64,000 nt of DNA, from the NCBI RefSeq assembly GCF_018812025.1, contig NC_063049.1, positions 33,257,947-33,321,946 of the forward strand, read 5' to 3'. Origin of the DNA: Megalobrama amblycephala. Its lineage: Eukaryota > Chordata > Actinopteri > Cypriniformes > Xenocyprididae. Position numbers and translations under genes: made by a program. Shown here one piece after another: positions 48,759 through 60,759 of the stretch (its first letter is position 1; each line of letters opens with the position of its first letter). The notes under the pieces are model-generated. The model made no database searches and had not been told where the DNA came from. It saw only the letters and a program-made list of their open reading frames with translations.

Positions 48759-49540
48759 TTAAAAGAACAAACATACTGTCTTAACTTGTCACTGTCTTAA
48801 TAAAATTAATACAACATTTAAAAGCCTATTCAATTATAAACATGATGATCGAGTCTTTTTAAAGTGATCAGTATATAGACATGTAAGTTCCAGCAGTAGA
48901 AAAAAGAATTGCAGAGAAACATTCAATTTAAAATCTATAAAAATTTGCATATTAAATTATTTATGTTTGTTTTAGAACCAGTTGATCTAAGCCTAAGGCA
49001 CAGATTTCGATTAGATCAGTTATATAAATATATATATATATATATATATGTATATGTATATTCTACTGAATATTACAGCATGTGGCAAGATGCAATTTTT
49101 TCTATAGTCTAAATATTCATTAAAAAAAAAATAAAAAAAAATGAAATTGCCCCAGGAAAGTTTGACGTGGCATATTTTAGTCACTCCCCATAGGACACCT
49201 GTTTGTAAAAGATGTTTGTCTGCTGCAATCAGCAATGCTAATTGGTTGTGAATTTAATGCAATAGCCATATTTCAATTAAGGCCTCACATAAGTGGATCT
49301 CGTTTCATAGACTGCTATCTGTTCTCCAAAAAGCACTAAATGAAGGTAAAAGCCAACGGCCTTGAAACAGCCATTTTGTTGATTGTTAATTAAAAATGTT
49401 TCACGGATTCAGCTCAAAACTAGCGACTAACTATTTTAGAAATAATCAATTGGGTAATAAATTATTAGATTATGGTCAGCAATTAACAACGAAGCCTTTT
49501 AAAACAATCCTGTTATTTTAAAAGAAACGCGTTTAGTTTT
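48521..49540. other. AT-rich intergenic sequence with poly-A and TA runs
   Basis: A poly-A run of about 30 bases at 48727-48757 and a short (TA)n at about 49024-49050. No gene is recognised. Confidence 0.45.
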
Positions 49541-49659
49541 TTCGCGTTCCTCGTGTTCACTTTTCTGTCTCAGTTTCCTGCAAAGTAACACGCTTGCACT
49601 CACTCTCTATTTCTCACTTGAAAAGAGATGAGAGGTGAATGAATTGAGGTGGAGAGGCA

Positions 49660-49990
49660 GAAGAGGAAAGGGGGAAACTGTGAGAGGCAGCAGCTATTCT
49701 CTGAGAGAAAACACGGCCGCCGGTAGCCTCCATTTCACTTCAATCACTGCGAGGGAAACAGGGAAATTACAGCGCACACAAAGACACTGGCGCCGTAATT
49801 TCAGGATAGACAAACCCTGCAATAAAATTACCCAAATTACCGGCGTGTACTGAAAGTGCTGCTCACCGCTAATCTCCCCGTGTCAGCAGTAGCAGCCGCT
49901 CCCTCACGAGCGTCCCGCCGCAAGCGCGAGCCCCGTGATCCCGCTTATCCGCGTGCCTGTCATTACCGCGAGCGCGCGATCAGTTTTACC
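49660..49990. promoter_or_regulatory. Orphan CpG-rich block
   Basis: A roughly 300-bp CpG-dense, unique block; the part 49870-49985 is especially dense, with runs such as GAGCGTCCCGCCGCAAGCGC and ACCGCGAGCGCGCG. It is flanked by AT-rich DNA with no protein gene nearby. It also contains TAATTTCAGG and AAATTACCC cores. It could be a CpG-island promoter of an unannotated transcript or a GC-rich enhancer. Confidence 0.4.
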
Positions 49991-52599
49991 AGGTGCTCAC
50001 TCGTGAGAGTATGTTGAGGTGCTCACGTTTCATTTCTCTAAGATATTCAAATCATTAACCCATTTAACACAAATTATGGGGTACAATTTAATAGATACAG
50101 AAGACAGAAATGATTCGGGCATTAATAATAAATTTAAAAATGAAATGCTCAAACTCAATATTTAATATAGGAGAACACTTGCTCCTTTTCATCTGATTTA
50201 GAAATAACATTAAAATAGGTTTAATTGCTGTTTTCTTTACATGCATTGTAAAATACCATTAAAAAAAATCAAAATCAGGGGGAAATTAAACTTATTTTAA
50301 CAGATAAATTGATTTAAACATGATTATTGCCTTAAATGTTTATAAAATTGTTTATTTGAAGAAGTATAAAGAAGCAAATATCACAAAATCTTACTAACCT
50401 TATATATTTTTTAATTATGGGATGCTTAGATAAACACGTTGTGTGCTCACAATTATTGTAATGGTAACTTCAGCTTCAAATCAAATGTCTATTTCTTTTC
50501 TTTTTGAACTGCAGTAAAAACGCCAATATTCATGGGAACTCTTTATTTCATGTGCCATGTTGTGTTCAACTCCTCATAATCTTCTCCCATTGCTGCATAT
50601 AAGATATAGATCATCTGGGAACAAAAGAAGATTTTCTGCTGTTTTGTTATTGGTAAGATGGCACCACAGCTGGCATGGGAATTCCAGCCCCAGGTCATGA
50701 TTACAGTATAGATTTCAGCTCTAACCTAAAAAAAAAATCAGCCAAGCTGATGCTCACTAAAGCTGAAAACAGGAATGGATCATCGGTTTAATTGCATTCA
50801 ACAATGAAAAGTCTGCAACAGCCTGAAACTATTGTTATTAAAAAAAATAAGTTCTTTATTTCTAAATAAAAATCATTAAAAAGACGGTACTCCAAAAATA
50901 TTAAAGAAATTTTTTTTGTAAGATAATCACTTCAAAGAATTCACTTTTTTCACTGTATAATTGTACTTTCCTCCATGTTTAATGTAGTGTAGAGGAAGGT
51001 TAATATGTTCAAGAACAAACTGATTTTGTGAACAGACAGAAAATAGCTGTTCTTGACTTCTTTCATTTGTCTTTCATTCAAATAACCCTCAGCACAAGAG
51101 GAAAGATGAGCTGTATTATCAAATGCTAAAATAAACCTTTCTTTACTTTTATTTGCAAAGTACTATTTAGTGGACTCGAAACTGAACCGCAACAAATCTG
51201 ATTGGGTGACTACAAGTATTATGATTTGAGTAGGCGATTTGCCAGTTTATGGATCTGATTGCAGGACAATATCAGTCAAGCCAGTTGTTCTTTTGGAAAA
51301 ATCACTCCCATTTTTCAAACTCCTCTGAATCTCAATGCACCACAACTCTGAAACAAAAAGCGTCAAGATGAATACTTGCTAAGGATTTTTCACCACATCC
51401 TCAGGAATGACACCAAAACAACAGAGCACTTTTGATAACTCCTCTGTGTCCTGACTTCCTGCTGTGGACCAGGATATGTTCCAGCTGCTCACAACCATAA
51501 AGTTTCACTGACAGACCGCACAAAGGCGGAAGCCACAGACCGATTTCACCATCTCCATCACTTCCCAATCATCTTATCCTGCTGTTCTAGTGAGTATCTT
51601 CTAGAGTCAGACCACCTTGATCATCAAGCGGCTTTACGAGTGGACTTACCTCATATTAAAACAGACGTCTAATTACTCAAACATCAGCCAAACCAGAAAT
51701 ATTCTCATATAGTACTACTATGGACATTTGGTGAACCAAGTTCTGTATGACCCCGGGAGTGTTAAAGTGCACATTATCAGCATGATATTCCTTGCGGTAA
51801 CATCTCTCACCCATTCTGTGGTCACGGTGGGAGAACTGCACAGTAACATAGTAATTTATAGTACGGTTAGTGTGTTGTGTGGTGTTAGTTGGGTGTGACA
51901 AAAAGGGTGAGTAATTGGATTGTGTGTGTGTGTGTACTGCTCATGCTCAAGGCCTCGCTGGCTGGCTGCAGACTGGATGCATTTGTTGAGGAAGATACGG
52001 AGGAGCTGCTCTAAGAGAGCTAATCACCAGAAAGGGGAGAGACCATGACACACACTGTGATTGACACACAATGGCCATGGATTCTCTCGCTCTGCTCCAC
52101 TCATCTCCTCTCGCTCTTTCTAAAGAAAAGAGAGAATGAAGAGACAGGAGAGGAGGGGGGGGGGACAAGGAGGAGGAGGGGGAAGTGGGACGGATGGAGG
52201 GCTGAAGGGAGGGGAAGGAGAAGTGAAATCAGTCCATCAAACCTGTAACTTAACCGGGGTAAAGAAGCGATGTAGCCGGTAAACACAGCCTCATTTACAG
52301 GCACGTGCACCAACAAACACGCTCGCTCGCACGCACGGTCGTAAACACTGCAAAGGGCAGGATTTGAGAGGATTATTTCCCATCAGCTGTTTAAACAGGC
52401 CCTTACACCAGCCTACTGATGGGATTGTGCTCTGATACTGTGGTAGGCAGATAATGTTCACAGTTTGACACACATGCTGCCTGTCTGATACTGTAACAGA
52501 ACAAAAACATGGCCGAAACGAACTGTGAAACCTTTCTAAATTTAGCAGGATATTCTCAAACAGTGCATCGTACTGCTTTCGGATAAAAATAAAGCTTCT
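49991..52599. other. Intergenic, no gene recognised
   Basis: AT-rich at 50000-51300. The stretch 51880-52480 is of mixed composition with a GGA/GGGG-rich purine run near 52140-52220 and may include regulatory DNA. No gene-like frame. Confidence 0.35.
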
Positions 52600-52770
52600 T
52601 AAAAATAAAGGTTCTGAAAGGAGGTTTTAACAGCAATGCCATTGAAGAACCATTTTGGGTTCCACAAAGAGCATTTCAGTTTCTTAAAAGAACCTTTTTT
52701 TTTTTCTTATTTAAATAATATAAAGAACCTTTTTTCCACTATAAAGAACATATTGTGAAATTCCCTATTC
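52600..52770. mobile_element. Short MITE of the AAGAACC family
   Basis: Carries AATGCCATTGAAGAACCATT, GGTTCCACAAAGAGC and repeated AAGAACCTTTTT units. I recognise these from an abundant cyprinid MITE. The borders are approximate. Confidence 0.55.
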
Positions 52771-54156
52771 TACTTACGGAAAAATGGAACTGGCGCTGCG
52801 TTCGTTCCGTAAGTTGTATAGGGAAAGCGTAGGACTTACAGCGTAAGCTTTTTGAAGAATACAAATGTGCGGTTTTGGCGGAACCACTTGGAAGGTGATC
52901 ATTTGTTTATATAAAGCAGAGGTTCTCAAGCTGGGGTACGTGAGGTGACAAAAGGGGCTACCCGAACAAATGCTTAGTAGTTCATTTAATTCTAACTTAA
53001 AATAATATTAAAATCGAGCATATATTTCTAACTGCCAAAATGTCGTAAATCCAGTAAATTTGATCAAATTACCTCATCATTTGCAGTCAAAAATGACTGT
53101 ATCCACACAAGCAGCATGCATATGATAGATTGCGTGCAGTCTGCTGCCTTAAATCGCGCTAAATTACAATGCACCTTTGTAAAAGTGGGGATTTAGCACT
53201 TACTCGCATGAAGAACAAATATAGATAGCGGGCTGATATCGATTTAAGACTCAAACATTCTCCAATACAAAAACATACCTTGTGTGAGTTATTATATTTA
53301 ATGATGATAACGAGCAAGAATGCAATTGTTCCCAAATATCAACATCACTGCAAACGTGACATTATTATACATCAGGTCAAAAAAAACAAAAAATGTACAT
53401 TTTAAACACAGTACTGTCAGTATTTACTCTATTTTACAATGAAATAATAGTTCTGACGAAAACCACAGCAGAACTACAACACACGTCTGTGTTTCGCGAA
53501 CAATTCTGCGGCTTTGAACGAATCGTGAGAGTCAATGATTCAATGACTCATTCACAGCCACTTTCTTCGTTACTGAATGAATGACTCGATGACTCACTCA
53601 TAAAAACAGTGACTTGCTGCCACCTACTGGCGGTTTTAGTTTCATATTTAAAAGTTTTACTCCGTTTTACCATCACTGCATATTTCTCTATTGAACATTT
53701 TTTTTTTTTTAAACCTTATTTATTTTATAAAGTTATTCATAATGGTAAAAAAAATGCACTGGAAAATCAATTTAGGGGGCATTTAATGGTAAAGGTGTGA
53801 AAGCAGTCGAAGTGGAAGCGAGGGGGCACACAGAAGGATGATAATCCACGCTAAAAAGTTTGGGAACCACTGATAAAAAGCATATACATTTCTATTTTTT
53901 TTCGAAAATGACCAATCGTTTTGACCCTTATTCCTTGTCTGGTATCGTTTAAAGCCCTTTGAAGCTGCACTGAAACTGTAATTTTGACCTTCAACCGTCT
54001 GGAGGCCATTGAAGTCCACTATAAGGAGAATAATCCTGGAATGTTTTCATCAAAAATTTCTTTTTGACTGAAGAAAGAAAGACATGAACATCTTGGATGA
54101 CATGGGGGTGTGTACATTATCAGGAAAATTTTATTTGAAAGTGAACTAATCCTTTA
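52771..54156. mobile_element. TTAA-family element (left part truncated), split by a hAT insertion
   Basis: The family sequence at 52771-52916 (ATGGAACTGGCGCTGCG, AGCGTAGGACTTACAGCG) resumes after the hAT element at 53873 (CATATACATTTCTATTT, then CTGGAGGCCATTGAAGTCC). It ends GAACTAATCC-TTTAA at about 54156. I recall this as one continuous repeat in cyprinids, which explains the break. Non-coding. Confidence 0.65.
52917..53872. mobile_element. Non-autonomous hAT element, 956 bp
   Basis: The left end CAGAGGTTCTCAAGCTGGGG is inverted at the right end as AAAGTTTGGGAACCACTG. The flanking octamers ATATAAAG (52909-52916) and ATAAAAAG (53873-53880) match at 7 of 8 positions. The terminal CAGNGGTTC motif is typical of Charlie-like hAT elements. 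There is no transposase; the interior includes GCCACCTACTGGCGG, a motif common in fish repeats. Confidence 0.88.
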
Positions 54157-54960
54157 AGAACCTTTATATATCAAAGTGTACATTACAAAAATACATTGGA
54201 TTTCTGGTTTTATTTATGTGCTTCAGGCAGAACCTCTGCCTGTCAGGTCCAATTTCTCACATCGCCTCAAATATGACTGTTTTAAATCACATTAAAAGCA
54301 TTTTGACCAAGCACTTCTAGCAAATGGACAGGACACCTCTCATCTGAGAGCAGTTTAGTGGCGTCCCCAACTCTATCATTTCTCCATCTGTAGAGTGCAT
54401 GTGTTTGCATCAGGAGGATCACAGACACATGGGAAATGATTGGATAATGATATAGAAAGGGGGGAAAACGCCTCTAGATCTCTCTCATCTTCATGGCATT
54501 GTATAGGAGAGAGGGAGGTAAGAGTCAATCTGACGAAGATTATAGAGGACTTGAACAGGTGCCTGTTGTCATGCCCTATTTCAGTAATGTACTGTAATGT
54601 AGGCTCCAAAGTGTTTGGGCTGAAAGGTGTCTCACCCCCTGTGATCCAAATTACGGAGCACACTGATGAAGGCAAGAGTCTAACGAAGCCTGCTGTGCTG
54701 CAGAGTGCAGAAACACACATATTTAGTCGAGCTGATATTAAGCTGACTATCAGAAATGTCAAAAAGTGGACACAGATGCACACACACGGACTTAAAAGAA
54801 ACACTTCTGTATTTCTATTTCACCTTTTCAGTTTTTATAACTGACGTAGTCTTGCATACGTATAGATATCTGTAAAGACGAGCCACAAATATAGGCTACA
54901 TTTAATCCAAGCATCTTTACCATATGCAGCTGAACATTTGTTGAAGACAGGCTGCCCAGA
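54157..54960. other. Intergenic, no gene recognised
   Basis: Unique-looking. Overlapping open frames of up to 142 aa on both strands lack domains and are unlikely to be genes. Confidence 0.4.
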
Positions 54961-55070
54961 CCAGATAATTCAACCCAAAATTAAAATTCTGTCATCGTTT
55001 ACTCACCCACATGTCAGTCCAAACCTGTATAACTTTCTTTCTTCGATGGAACACAAAAGGAAATTTAAAA
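54961..55070. mobile_element. Left-half fragment of a TTAA-family MITE
   Basis: Contains TCAACCCAAAATTAAAATTC and GTCATCGTTTACTCACCC, matching the left arm of the TTAA palindromic family in this window. The right arm is absent. Confidence 0.65.
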
Positions 55071-55078
55071 GAAAATAA

Positions 55079-55382
55079 ATTTGACTTAATTTATCTTAAC
55101 CCTATACAGACAGCCGAATCCATGACAAAATTCAAGCAAACTCACCTCTTCCGTAAGCACTTAACTGCATTTTGCTGACTTCAATAATAATAATAATGAT
55201 AATAAAAAAGTGTTCTGTGCTTTCATTATTTCTTATCTCTCTCTGTTCTAGATTCTGGACAATATTTGAAACTTTGTATATAGCACTTCTTGAGTTATTG
55301 CCTCTTTAAGATGAATCACTTGTATTCCTCATTTGTAAGTTGCTTTGGATAAAAGTGTCTGCTAAATAAATGTAAATGTAAT
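55079..55382 (+). mobile_element. L2-type LINE 3' end
   Basis: A short frame at about 55122-55178 reads TKFKQTHLFRKHLTAFC then stop, resembling the C-terminus of L2-like ORF2 (a KTHLFR-type motif). It is followed by the typical tail GTAAGTTGCTTTGGATAAAA and GTGTCTGCTAAATAAATG. This is a 5'-truncated dead copy. Confidence 0.7.
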
Positions 55383-55390
55383 TAATATAC

Positions 55391-55500
55391 AGTAGTCAAC
55401 ATTTGAAGTGGATCAAAAAAGTTCATCAAAGTTGTCCTCCTAAGAAGGTTTTAGGACAACTTTGATGAAAGGTTTTCATCCACTTCAAATGTTGACTACT
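55391..55500. mobile_element. 110-bp foldback MITE
   Basis: The outer 48-base arms begin AGTAGTCAACATTTGAAGTG and pair with the inverted right arm ending CACTTCAAATGTTGACTACT, with a loop of about 14 bases. It is nearly all stem. Non-coding. Confidence 0.85.
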
Positions 55501-56559
55501 ATATTTTAATGTATTTTGTAATTAATGTACGGCCTTTGCAATACAATGAATGGGGACTAAAGCTTTCAAACTTGCAACAGACTCATCATAAAAGTAGTAG
55601 CTTTGTGTGATAAACAGATTAAAATTTAAGTAGTTACTAACTGAAAATCTTCCAGTGAGATGTTAACAGCTGTGGCCGGATCATTGTAAGTGAGTTCATG
55701 AACAAATCATTCACACTGGTTTTGTATACTGAATCAAATGATTTTTTTTTTCTTCATTTGATTCAAATGAACAAAAAAATAAATAAAACATTCACAACCC
55801 TGACTTTGCTAATGACTTATATTTCAGTCTGTTCGGCTTTAGAAGACTTGGAATATAGAGCACAAGTCATTTAAGCCACTTTTATGATGCCTTTTTTGTC
55901 TTTTTCGCACCTTGAAAGCCCCAGTACTCAATCACTTAATTATATTGAAAAGAGTGGCCAAAAAAATTTCCCCTTTGTGCTACACGGAAGAAAGAAAGTC
56001 ATAGATGTTTGTAACGAACCTCCACGGTAATTCAACTGCCAGACACTGACCAAATGACATATTCAGAGCAGCTTACAGTGCATTTAAGGCATTCATTCCT
56101 TCAGTATGCAAGTTGCTTGAATTGGACCTTGGTGTGTTTAGTGTCATTGAGCGACAAGAGCTCTAGTTCAGGTGTTCCTAAATACACCTGATGAACAGGT
56201 TTCTTGTATAGACACAAAAACACAGGGCCCATCAGTATATATAACGGCGTATAAAATAAAGTGCAAGCGGATGACCTCTGATTGCAGGTTATTTATTGCT
56301 TAGGGCTGTGAGTTGTGGGGTTGCAGAGCTCCCCCTGTTGATAAGTTTGTAAACTACACTAGTTTCATGAAATTTGCTGACCTAACTTTGGAACTAAAAC
56401 AATTTTATATGCATGGCCACTTGGAAGTTAACAGCCTATGAGAGACAGACGCTAAGGTTTCAATATTACCCATAATTCACAGCTTCCTGTAATGGAGCAG
56501 GTGACCATTCATGTTAGTAGCCTTCAGCCAGAATGAAATCCGTTTATAAAAACTTATTC
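55501..56559. other. AT-rich intergenic sequence
   Basis: No gene is recognised. Confidence 0.4.
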
Positions 56560-57000
56560 TGGAGTAAATACAGATGTCAGTCTATTTTTCTTTAAGATAC
56601 CCTGAGGTCTCTCTCTCTCCCCCCTTCTTTCTGTCTGTCTTCTCTCACTCTTTCTGTCGCTCTTTTTTTTCTCTGTGAGCTAATTAACCTGGTTGCTCTG
56701 TAGTAATGAGTTCTCTCTGGTGGCAGGCGGGCTCTGAAAGGGGAGGCGCAGGCTAGCGATCCTCTCTGGCCGTATCATCAGGACATTGTCAGGCCAAACA
56801 ATGGGCTTATCTGCCTGCTTTTCGCCACCCCCCCCAATACCCCCCATCCACCCTCCCGATTAACAGGGAGGAACCGGGGAGATGGAGAAAAGGGCATGTC
56901 CTTGCACAGGCCCAATAAATGTCAGGGAAAAGGCCAGGGGAGCAGCCGTACCCTATATGCATTAGGATCTAGAATAAAGCACACAGGTCAGGATTAAGGT
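56560..57000. promoter_or_regulatory. Candidate enhancer block with inverted SOX-like pair
   Basis: Contains GAGCTAATTAACC (TAATTA at 56681-56686) and the inverted pair ACATTGTC (56783-56790) and AACAATGG (56797-56804). The sequence is unique and GC-richer than its surroundings. The SOX dimer idea is inference. Confidence 0.4.
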
Positions 57001-57090
57001 GGGCTGAGCGAGAGACAAAACATACCTTAAGACATATTTTAACTTCAAAGAATAGAGGTTAAGAATATGGCAGTTGTTTTAGGACAACTT

Positions 57091-57165
57091 CATATTACAT
57101 TAATGCATTTGGCAGACACTTTTATCTAAAGCAACATGCATTGCATTCAAATTATCCACCTTATT
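57091..57165 (-). mobile_element. L2/SINE-type 3' tail fragment, inverted
   Basis: The inverted form reads GCTTTAGATAAAAGTGTCTG then CCAAATGCATTAATG, the shared tail of fish L2 LINEs and SINEs. Only the tail is present. Confidence 0.55.
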
Positions 57166-57352
57166 TTTAGCGGTGCCATTTTTTAATATGAATGTGGAAG
57201 GCTTCATGGTGTCATCTGCTTCCAGTTATTATAGCTGTATAAAAACAGTCAGTTATGCTGCTTGATGTTGCAAACTAGTATTTGTTATCATATTATTTAC
57301 ATTTATTATCATGATAATAAACACACTGGTTTGTAGTACATATCATTTTACA

Positions 57353-57848
57353 TTTTAAAACAACCCAAGTTGAGTTGAAAATGGACAAACCCAGCAACTG
57401 GGTTGTTTTAACCTAGCAGTTGGGTTAAATGTTTGCCTAACATGTTGGACAGTTTTATTTAACCCAACTATTGTTTAAAAATGACTATATCACTGGTTTA
57501 AAATGAACCCAAAACAGGTTGGAAATTAAAAATCAGACATAATTACTAGAGGCAAAAATAATAATCAAAAGGTGAACATTTTTTAATAAGAAATTTAATA
57601 AATGTTTATTGTTTAATTATTACTCATTAAATTGTTCATTTATTAAACATATTAATAAATGTTAATTTCCAACATATTTGGGGTTCATTTTAAGCAAGCA
57701 ATACAGTCATTTTTAAATGATAGTTGAGTTAAATAAAACTACCCAGCAGGTTGGGCAAACATTTAACCCAACCACTTGGTTAAAACAACCCAATTGCTGG
57801 GTTTGTCCATTTCCAACCCAACTTGGGTTGTTTTTAACCCAGCATTTC
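57353..57848. mobile_element. Palindromic MITE with AACCCAGCA units
   Basis: The left arm (about 57360-57409) carries CAACCCAAGTTGAGTTG and GACAAACCCAGCAACTGGG. It is matched by the inverted right arm at about 57783-57832. The interior shares blocks with the truncated copy at 33134. Non-autonomous. Confidence 0.8.
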
Positions 57849-57914
57849 TTAGAGCGTAGTTATTTACCTATAGAATTGGAAGAACACTAACTGGAAATTG
57901 CTTACTTTCACATT

Positions 57915-58015
57915 GAAAAATAAGATGGATACATTTTATTTTTTGCATGCATTCCCTGGGAATCGAACCCAAGACTTTAGCATTGCTGGTTCCATGCTTT
58001 AATCTTTGAGCAACA
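57915..58015 (-). mobile_element. tRNA-derived SINE fragment
   Basis: On the minus strand a B-box GGGTTCGATTCCCAGGG is followed by GCATGCAAAAAATAAAATG. This is the cyprinid SINE head and body. Truncated. Confidence 0.65.
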
Positions 58016-58375
58016 GGAATGCTACTTTCATTTGACTCTAGTATATTATTCTATACAATTAAGCAGAATATATTTGTGCAAATGTCACATTCATAACTAA
58101 ACATCTTCAAAAATGAGACTTTGTGTTATTGAGATATTTATACATAGTCTCTATGTCACTTCAGAAATGTGGTTAAGATGTGTAATTAAGTACTCTATAA
58201 TTAATTTATGGTTACATATAGTAGAAACTGTATAAATGGAAAAATTACAGGATAGTGTGGGAGTGTATGTGTTTCTGGAGTTGGAAACTATGTACGAGAG
58301 AATTACATTACAGAGAAACAGAAAACAGTATAAAATGATCCCCTTTAAAATGTTAAAAAACATTAAGAAAGAATG

Positions 58376-58403
<28 letters not shown>
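58016..58403. other. AT-rich intergenic sequence with poly-A tract
   Basis: A poly-A run of about 28 bases at 58376-58403. No gene is recognised. Confidence 0.4.
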
Positions 58404-58406
<3 letters not shown>

Positions 58407-58482
58407 TACAAAAGCCTTCACTGGGGTTGTACCCTTTAAAAGGTACAAATAGGGTACCACCCTAGTGACAGCTTTTGTACTG
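58404..58482. mobile_element. Short inverted-repeat element (GGTACAAAAGC ends)
   Basis: Starts AGGTACAAAAGCCTTCACTG and ends with the inverted form CTAGTGACAGCTTTTGTACT. The centre is itself palindromic (ACCCTTTAAAAGGT). It is probably a tiny MITE. Confidence 0.65.
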
Positions 58483-58827
58483 AGAATGTAGAGATACACA
58501 ACTGTAGTCCACTGAATTTAAATAAAAAACAGGCTAAAAATAGCTGAGAGTAATTCCTGAAATGTTCTGGATGCTCTGCTCCAGCAAAACCTTGAATCAA
58601 TTCATGAAGCAATATTTCAAATAAGAGCCTTGCAGCAACAAGTGTCCAGAGGCCTCTCGCTCCTTTTCTTCTCCTCCTGAATTTCTTATTGAGGTAAGAA
58701 TGGAGTAATGAGAGGAGGGGGGAGGTCTAGAGATCCAGAGCTCACCTCATTTCCTCCATCCATAGCACGAGTGGCCACTTAGCACTGTGTACAAGCGTAC
58801 CAAGTTTGGAGGAGGAGAAGGAATGGG

Positions 58828-58862
<35 letters not shown>

Positions 58863-59420
58863 CAATGAGAATCAGAGATGAGAGTAAGTGCAGGAAAGTG
58901 GTGAAAAAGAAGAAGACCAGAAGAGAAATCGAAGAGGATAAGAGTATCGGTTTTAAAATGCTCCATTTCCCATCTCAGATTGAAGCGGATTTCAGATGGA
59001 CTTTTGAGAAGCAAAAGTGTGGTTTGGAGGAAGTAGAGACAAGAGGATTGGGTTTGGGGAATTTTGATTGGTTTAATGCTGGGAAATAAATGTGTCTCTC
59101 TCGGTGCAGCAGGGCCACCCACAGAACAACAACCCAAACAAAGATGCCTCTGTTGGGGCCTCCTGCTCCCACAGAAGCCCTTGAGTGGCTGGAGGTCTGC
59201 AAGAAACCTTTAAGACCCCTTCATTCGTCCATTCACACACACACACAAATACATGCACAAACACACATATACACACACACATTACACAGCACTGCTAATT
59301 AATCCAGAGATTACCAAACCAATTACAACCACACTCCATCTAATTAGAAATTATTTAAAGCATTTTCCAATTAGGCTTTACACACTCATTTAAAAAGACC
59401 ACCATGCGTCAGGAACAGCT
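58483..59420. other. Intergenic; GA repeat and possible regulatory sequence
   Basis: A (GA)n microsatellite lies at 58831-58861. Overlapping frames of 100 to 131 aa on both strands across the GA-rich DNA have no domains and are likely spurious. The part near 59290-59400 has ATTAATCC, CCAATTACAACC and CTAATTAG cores. Confidence 0.35.
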
Positions 59421-59783
59421 CATAGAGGGAAGAGTGTACACAAGTGTGTGTAGCTGTGAATGTATCTGTACACTTCCACTGGCCATGTCCCAAACACTTT
59501 CACCCTTCCTCATCCCCAAATCCGCTCAAAAAAAGGGGGAAAACACCATCTAAACTGATGTCATACCTTGTGACATCATTAAAGAGATAAATGAGAGAGA
59601 GACAAAAATAAACACACTTATTTCAATCCAACCTGTATGTATCTGTTTTTGTCAGTACAATTAAAGTTAATGGGGTCTGAACATTTCAAGATTCCAAAAG
59701 GGCATAAAGGTGGAATAATAATCTAACATTTAACTGGTTATTCACTCTCAGATCAAATCAAATCACTGATCAACCCAAGTATA
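59421..59783. other. Intergenic, nothing recognised
   Basis: AT-rich and non-coding. Confidence 0.4.
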
Positions 59784-60337
59784 CAGAGCCAAAATCGAAT
59801 ATTGCGACATGTCAGTTCCATCAAACCTGATGTACTGATGCTTGTGTCATGACGTCAAGTCATGTGACACTCAAAAACCATTGAGGTTTGATGTTATTGA
59901 TGTTGCATCTTTGCCTGGAAAATCCAGCCTCACCACTGTACCAGCGGATGAGTCTGGTCGGCCATTGAATCAATTCGATTTCTAGGGCGGAGCAAATCCA
60001 AGCAAACAGGAAGCGGAGTAAACCAATCAGAGAAGGGCGGATATGATGTTAGCAAAGCGACAAGAGAGTCAACAGTGAAAAGTAAATAATTAATGTGTTT
60101 TTGGTCATTTAAAACTGAATTCACGGCTGAATAGAACAAACTCTCGGGTCTCCCATGCGCAATCTTTGTTGATATTGAAGGGACTTTCGCCGCACTAGAG
60201 TGACACTGTTTGCGTCACTGAAATAAACAAATCTGATTGCACGGTACGGTTTGGAGTTGACTTGAGGGCGGACTGACCAGACGATATATCATTCTGGACT
60301 TGCCAAGCAAGTGGCGTCTTATATAATTTCGGCTCTG
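59784..60337. mobile_element. Non-autonomous DNA transposon with TA target site
   Basis: The ends CAGAGCCAAAAT (left) and ATTTCGGCTCTG (right, inverted) are flanked on both sides by the dinucleotide TA (59782-59783, 60338-60339). The interior is CpG-richer than the flanks. TA duplication suggests a Tc1/mariner-like mover, which is inference. No transposase is present. Confidence 0.7.
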
Positions 60338-60759
60338 TATGCATTAGTGAATAACTTTACGTAACTTACATAACATTTTGCTGTAGCAGTAAAATAAAAA
60401 TCTCTTAACTGGTTAACTGTAAGGATGGTTTATGTTACATTTTATGTTATGTAGTTAATGTTTATTGCATTATTTTATTATCATGTGTATTACCCTGATG
60501 GTATTTTGTCTCGACAGTGAACTCTGATTCATCTTCTTGCTTTCTGTCATACCAACTGTAATATAATGGCGATTAGCAGTATATTTGAAGGTAAAAAGCA
60601 TATTTTGGTAGTTCAGGTAGATTGGTATATAACATCACCTAATGAAGTATAGTTATATTGCAACATACAAGCATCAATATCCCACCCCATAATACTGGAA
60701 ACAATCAGCATATTTTTTTACGGTGAATTTCTGGCAACCACAGCTGCTGTTTTTTGGAC
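60338..60759. other. AT-rich intergenic sequence
   Basis: Nothing recognised. Confidence 0.4.

Noticed and set aside
54376..54844. Overlapping 142-aa and 134-aa frames on opposite strands
   Set aside because: Opposite-strand overlap, no domain, no splice or promoter context; likely chance frames.
58742..59137. 131-aa minus-strand frame with a serine-leucine run
   Set aside because: The run comes from a (GA)n repeat; no domain is present.
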